Below are positions 5,753 to 9,333 of a DNA stretch of 9,333 nucleotides, piece after piece. Numbering within the stretch: the first letter of the stretch is position 1; each line of letters opens with the position of its first letter. The notes under the pieces are model-generated. The model had not been told where the DNA came from. It did no database searches and worked only from the letters and a program-made list of their open reading frames with translations. A program made the position numbers and the translations under genes. This DNA comes from an uncultured Elusimicrobiales bacterium (GTDB lineage Bacteria > Elusimicrobiota > Elusimicrobia > Elusimicrobiales > Elusimicrobiaceae), in contig CALUZE010000042.1 of assembly GCA_944325235.1 (NCBI GenBank), positions 1 to 9,333 of the forward strand, read 5' to 3'.

Positions 5753-8551
5753 ATGGTAAAAAAGACCGTTAAAAAAGCGGCAGCAAAAACCGCCGCGAAA
5801 AAGGCCGTAAAAAAAGCAGTAAAATATGTCTACTCGTTTGGAGCGGGTAAAGCCGAAGGAAACGGCAAAATGAAAGAGTTGTTAGGCGGCAAAGGCGCCA
5901 ACCTGGCGGAAATGGCCGGCCAGTTAAAACTCCCCGTCCCCCCCGGTTTCACCATCACCACCGAAGTTTGCACCTATTATTGGAATAACAAACGCACGTA
6001 TCCCAAATCCTTAAAAGCCGACGTAGAAGCGAACCTCAAAAAAATTGAACGCGAAACCAAAAAACAGTTCGGTTCCGAAAAGAACCCGCTGTTGGTGTCC
6101 GTCCGCTCGGGCGCGCGTGCTTCCATGCCGGGTATGATGGAAACCATTTTAAACATCGGTCTGACCGAAAAAACCATCCCGGGTATGATTGCCAAAACCG
6201 GCGACCCGCGCTTTGTGTACGACGCGTACCGCCGCTTGATTATGATGTATTCCGACGTAGTAATGGAAAAAGCCGCCGGCATTGAACCCAAAGACGGCGA
6301 AGGCATCCGCAAAATTTTGGACGGGATGATGGAAGAACTCAAGCACAAATTGGGCGTGTCGGACGATACGCACATCCCGGCCGAAGAACTCAAAAAACTC
6401 TGCGGCGAATTTAAAGCCACCGTCAAAAAAGTCCTCAAAAAGGACTTCCCGGACGACCCGATGGAACAGCTTTGGGGCGCTATCGGCGCGGTGTTTGCCT
6501 CCTGGAACGGCAAACGCGCCATCGCCTACCGCAACATTGAAAACATCCCGCACGATTGGGGCACCGCCGTCAACGTGCAGACGATGGTTTTCGGCAATAT
6601 GGGCGACACCAGCGCCACCGGCGTGGCCTTCACGCGCAACCCGGGCAACGGCGACAGCCACTTCTACGGCGAATATTTAATCAACGCCCAGGGCGAAGAC
6701 GTCGTGGCCGGTATCCGCACCCCCTCGCCGATGAACAAGTGGTCCACCAACGCCCACTCCAAACACCTGCCCACCCTGGAAAAAGTAATGCCCAAGGTGT
6801 ACAAAGAATTGGACGCCATCCAGAAAAAGCTGGAAAAACACTTCCACGATATGCTGGATATTGAATTTACCATTGAAGACCAAAAACTCTGGATGCTCCA
6901 GTGCCGCGTCGGCAAGAGAAACGGCACCGCGGCCGTGCAGATGGCGTTGGATATGGTAAAAGAAAGACTGATTTCCAAAGAAGAAGCCGTCCTGCGCGTA
7001 ACGCCTGCGCAGCTGGGCGAACTTTTGCTGCCGGCCATTGACCCCAAGGCCGAAGCCGGCGTCACGCCGATTGCCAAAGGGTTGCCTGCGGGCCCCGGCG
7101 GTGCGGCGGGCCAGATTGTGTTCAACTCGCACGACGCCATTAAACTGCAGGAACAGGGCAAAAACGCCATTTTGGTGCGCGAAGAAACCAACCCCGAAGA
7201 CATTGAAGGCATGCGCGCCGCGGCCGGTATTTTGACCCAGCGCGGCGGTATGACTTCTCACGCGGCCTTGGTGGCGCGCGGCTGGGGCAAATGCTGCATC
7301 GTGGGCTGCGGCGAACTGGAAATCAACCTCAACGCCAAAACCGTCAAAATGGGCGGCAAAACCTTTAAAGAAGGCGACGAACTGACCCTGAACGGCACGA
7401 AAGGCAACGTGTACGAAGGCGCTTTGAAAATGCTGGAAGCCGGCGAAGGCAACAAAAACCTGACGGCCTTCCTGGCCCTGTGCGACAAAGTGCGCACCCT
7501 TAAAGTACGCGCCAACGCCGATACGGAAGACGACGCCATCAAAGCCCGCAAATTCGGGGCCGAAGGCATCGGGCTGTTCCGCATTGAACATATGTTCTAC
7601 GGCAAAAATTCCGACAAGCCGCTTTTCATCCTGCGCAAGATGATTCTTTCCGGCAACGAAGCCGAACGCAAAGCCGCGGTGGAAGAACTCTTCCCGTATA
7701 TGAAGAAGGAAATCAAAGCCACGATGAAAGCCATGGCCGGCTACGGCGTGACGGTGCGCCTGATGGACCCGCCGCTGCACGAATTTGTGCCCACCCAGCC
7801 CGAAAAACAGGCGGAACTCGCCAAAGCGCTGGGCATTACGATGGACGTATTTAAGGACCGCGCCGCCGGCCTGCACGAAGTAAACCCGATGATGGGGCAC
7901 CGCGGTATCCGCTTGGGTGTGACCTATCCGGAAATTACCACCATGCAGTCCCGCGCGATTTTTGAATCCGCGGCCGAACTGATTAAAGAAGGCGTCAAAG
8001 CCCAGCCGGAAGTGATGATCCCGCTGACCTGCGACGTCAACGAAATCATCAGCCAGAAGAAGCTCATCCGCGCCGCGTACGACGAAGTGGTAGCCAAGAC
8101 GAAAGTCAAAAAGCTCAACTTCTCCGTGGGTACGATGATTGAAATCCCCCGTGCGGCCGTGCTTGCCTACGAAGTGGCGCAAGAAGCGGACTTCTTCTCC
8201 TTCGGCACCAACGACCTCACGCAGATGACCTTCGGTTTCTCGCGCGACGACATCGGTTCCTTCCTGCCCGAATACTTAAAAGAAGGCATTTTGGAAGCCG
8301 ACCCGTTCCAAACCCTGGACCAGCGCGGTGTGGGCATGCTGATTGAACACGCCGTCTGCGAAGGGCGCGAAGCCAAACCGAACCTCAAAATCGGTATCTG
8401 CGGCGAACACGGCGGCGACCCGGCCAGCGTGGAATTCTGCCACCGCGAAGGGTTCACCTACGTGTCCTGCTCCGCGTTCCGCGTGCCGATAGCCCGCTTG
8501 GCTGCTGCGCAAGCCGCCGCCAAGGACGTGTTGGCCAAAAAACGCAAATAA
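5753..8551 (+). CDS. ppdK: Pyruvate, phosphate dikinase with a Lys/Ala-rich N-terminal extension
   Basis: PPDK interconverts pyruvate + ATP + Pi and PEP + AMP + PPi in the cytoplasm. In anaerobes it often serves glycolysis with PPi or PEP formation. The ATP-grasp-type nucleotide-binding domain begins at MKELLGGKGANLAEM (40-54), with LVSVRSGARASMPGMM (114-129) and GDTSATGVAFTRNP (284-297). The swivelling phosphohistidine domain has GGMTSHA with catalytic H503. The C-terminal PEP/pyruvate TIM barrel has GLFRIEHMF (607-615), SFGTNDLTQMTFGFSRDD (816-833), and C883 in GICGEHGGDP. The 932 residues exceed the typical 870-880. About 24 extra residues form a tail of V, K and A before YVYSFGAG. The ATG at 5753 is preferred to the in-frame TTG at 5735, which itself forms part of the TTGGAGAG ribosome-binding site. 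No later ATG, GTG or TTG precedes the conserved domain, so the tail is translated. Confidence 0.97.
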   Translation: MVKKTVKKAAAKTAAKKAVKKAVKYVYSFGAGKAEGNGKMKELLGGKGANLAEMAGQLKLPVPPGFTITTEVCTYYWNNKRTYPKSLKADVEANLKKIERETKKQFGSEKNPLLVSVRSGARASMPGMMETILNIGLTEKTIPGMIAKTGDPRFVYDAYRRLIMMYSDVVMEKAAGIEPKDGEGIRKILDGMMEELKHKLGVSDDTHIPAEELKKLCGEFKATVKKVLKKDFPDDPMEQLWGAIGAVFASWNGKRAIAYRNIENIPHDWGTAVNVQTMVFGNMGDTSATGVAFTRNPGNGDSHFYGEYLINAQGEDVVAGIRTPSPMNKWSTNAHSKHLPTLEKVMPKVYKELDAIQKKLEKHFHDMLDIEFTIEDQKLWMLQCRVGKRNGTAAVQMALDMVKERLISKEEAVLRVTPAQLGELLLPAIDPKAEAGVTPIAKGLPAGPGGAAGQIVFNSHDAIKLQEQGKNAILVREETNPEDIEGMRAAAGILTQRGGMTSHAALVARGWGKCCIVGCGELEINLNAKTVKMGGKTFKEGDELTLNGTKGNVYEGALKMLEAGEGNKNLTAFLALCDKVRTLKVRANADTEDDAIKARKFGAEGIGLFRIEHMFYGKNSDKPLFILRKMILSGNEAERKAAVEELFPYMKKEIKATMKAMAGYGVTVRLMDPPLHEFVPTQPEKQAELAKALGITMDVFKDRAAGLHEVNPMMGHRGIRLGVTYPEITTMQSRAIFESAAELIKEGVKAQPEVMIPLTCDVNEIISQKKLIRAAYDEVVAKTKVKKLNFSVGTMIEIPRAAVLAYEVAQEADFFSFGTNDLTQMTFGFSRDDIGSFLPEYLKEGILEADPFQTLDQRGVGMLIEHAVCEGREAKPNLKIGICGEHGGDPASVEFCHREGFTYVSCSAFRVPIARLAAAQAAAKDVLAKKRK

Positions 8552-8569
8552 TAAGATTAGCTGCTATGG

Positions 8570-8600
8570 GGCTTCCCTCTCTTTGGGGGAAGCCTTTTTT
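8570..8600 (+). terminator. Intrinsic terminator of ppdK
   Basis: The perfect arms GGCTTCCC (8570-8577) and GGGAAGCC (8587-8594) are followed by six Ts and then ATTTGC. It begins 19 bases after the ppdK stop codon. Confidence 0.93.
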
Positions 8601-8684
8601 ATTTGCTTTTACTCCCCTTTTGCGGCCTGGTAGCCGGGGCGGCAAGTGCGGTTTTCGCCCCTTTCCCTTTCCGACGGAAAAAGG

Positions 8685-8713
8685 TTGACAATTCCCCTTT
8701 ATTTAGCTAAAGT
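8685..8713 (+). promoter_or_regulatory. Promoter of the ankyrin-repeat gene
   Basis: A perfect TTGACA (8685-8690) and TAAAGT (8708-8713) are 17 bases apart. The transcript would start near 8720, just ahead of the GGGAGG ribosome-binding site. It lies after the ppdK terminator, so the next gene is a separate unit. Confidence 0.75.
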
Positions 8714-8735
8714 AACTTCTACGTTGGGAGGATGT

Positions 8736-9242
8736 ATGCTTCTACTGGTACTTCTTTTGCTGTTAGTGGCCGCCTGGGCCTTTTATGCATCTTTCCGTCC
8801 GGTAAAGCGCGGATTATACCAGGGCGTCAATCCCGCTATTGTCAAATTTTTAACAACCGAGCTCAACCGCTTTCCGCTGCACCAGGCCGTTTTCCAAAAC
8901 GATTTCCACGCCGTAGACCGGCTGCTTGCCCACTCCTATACCCTGGATGTGGAAACGGACGACGGGCAAACCCCGCTGCATATTGCGGCCCAATGCGGAT
9001 TGGACGGAATGTGCCGCCACCTGATCAAGCACGGAGCGCGGCTGGATAAGCTGGATAATTTCGGCGGTACGCCGCTGCATGCCGCGGCCGCCTGCCAAAG
9101 CGGGCTGACCGTCATTAAAACGCTGGAAAAGCACGGCGCCGACCTGCACTTCAAGGACTCCGCCGGCCTCACCCCCCGCGCCGTCGCGCGCAAATACAAG
9201 CACTATAAAATCGCCGCCTATTTAAAACTCCGCGGCGCCTAG
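8736..9242 (+). CDS. Membrane-anchored ankyrin-repeat protein
   Basis: This 168-residue protein starts with one hydrophobic segment (residues 1-19) followed by a basic stretch (RPVKRG, 21-26). By the positive-inside rule this suggests an N-terminal anchor with the rest in the cytoplasm. Export through an uncleaved or atypical signal cannot be excluded. Ankyrin repeats follow: a divergent one at about 44-73, clear ones at 77-106 (GQTPLHIAAQCG, HLIKHGA) and 110-141 (GGTPLHAAAACQSG, TLEKHGADL), and a capping one at 144-168. Ankyrin repeats bind proteins, and the partner is unknown. The ATG at 8736 is chosen because GGGAGG lies 4 nt upstream and the predicted transcript starts after the earlier in-frame GTG at 8646. 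An ATG at 8732 opens a different frame with poorer spacing. Confidence 0.82.
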   Translation: MLLLVLLLLLVAAWAFYASFRPVKRGLYQGVNPAIVKFLTTELNRFPLHQAVFQNDFHAVDRLLAHSYTLDVETDDGQTPLHIAAQCGLDGMCRHLIKHGARLDKLDNFGGTPLHAAAACQSGLTVIKTLEKHGADLHFKDSAGLTPRAVARKYKHYKIAAYLKLRGA

Positions 9243-9325
9243 GCCGAACGGTTCCTTTTTGCCTAGGACCTTTTTCTCCTTCCCACTGGGCCCAAAGACC
9301 CTGGTTTTTGTCCTCCTAAACAGGC
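9243..9325. repeat. GGGCCC-containing intergenic repeat-like tract, copy 3
   Basis: Starting at the ankyrin stop codon, this tract has GGCCGAACGG, a second CCTAGG, CTGGGCCCAAAGACCCTGG (9287-9305) and two T5 runs. Its minus strand shares CTTTGGGCCCA with the central tract and has TTCGGCCTA, close to CGGCCTAAT there. There is no clean hairpin plus U-tract. The tract may continue beyond the window edge. Confidence 0.4.
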
Positions 9326-9333
9326 ATACTGTT

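Noticed and set aside
6677..8182. 501-codon minus-strand frame opposite ppdK
   Set aside because: It is an antisense shadow rich in F, H, V and G caused by the biased codon use of ppdK, with no family-like motifs.
8732..9049. Frame starting at the ATG at 8732, four bases before the ankyrin start
   Set aside because: The ATG directly abuts the GGGAGG, so spacing is too short, and the product is not protein-like. The ATG at 8736 gives ankyrin repeats.

Overview
The window reads as a compact bacterial chromosome segment of roughly 50-55% G+C. It has short intergenic gaps and a classic Shine-Dalgarno site in front of most, but not all, genes. An [FeFe]-hydrogenase maturase (HydE) and a pyruvate, phosphate dikinase (PPDK) point to a strict anaerobe living by fermentation. 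The overall style would fit a gut member of the Elusimicrobiota, but this is a guess from gene content and feel, not from a search. There is no CRISPR array, tRNA, rRNA, transposase or phage gene. No stretch longer than 300 bases lacks a gene.

Left part (1-4388), all on the minus strand. Read in transcription order it holds a 56-residue unknown small protein (4218-4388), a strong terminator, a secreted protein of unknown function (3404-4087), and two tandem terminators. Next come an extended -10 promoter, a leader of about 110 nt, rpsO (S15) and pnp (PNPase), and then another terminator. Last is a nucleotidyltransferase-fold protein (41-703). rpsO-pnp is the conserved ribosomal/RNA-decay operon. 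Its leader and the missing ribosome-binding site suggest translational control of S15.

Right part (4594-9242), all on the plus strand. It holds hydE, which looks leaderless, then ppdK with an unusual lysine/alanine-rich N-terminal tail, a strong terminator, a near-consensus promoter, and a membrane-anchored ankyrin-repeat protein. HydE supports hydrogenase assembly and PPDK interconverts pyruvate and PEP, both part of anaerobic energy metabolism. Nothing suggests the two are co-transcribed by design.

Non-coding surprise. Three intergenic places (about 20-75, 4455-4575 and 9243-9325) share an odd vocabulary rich in GGGCCC, TTTGGGCC and CGGCC words. The central copy has four GGGCCC hexamers within 107 bases and provides the putative -35 box of hydE. 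These look like members of a degenerate dispersed intergenic repeat family. It is the best candidate here for something undescribed.
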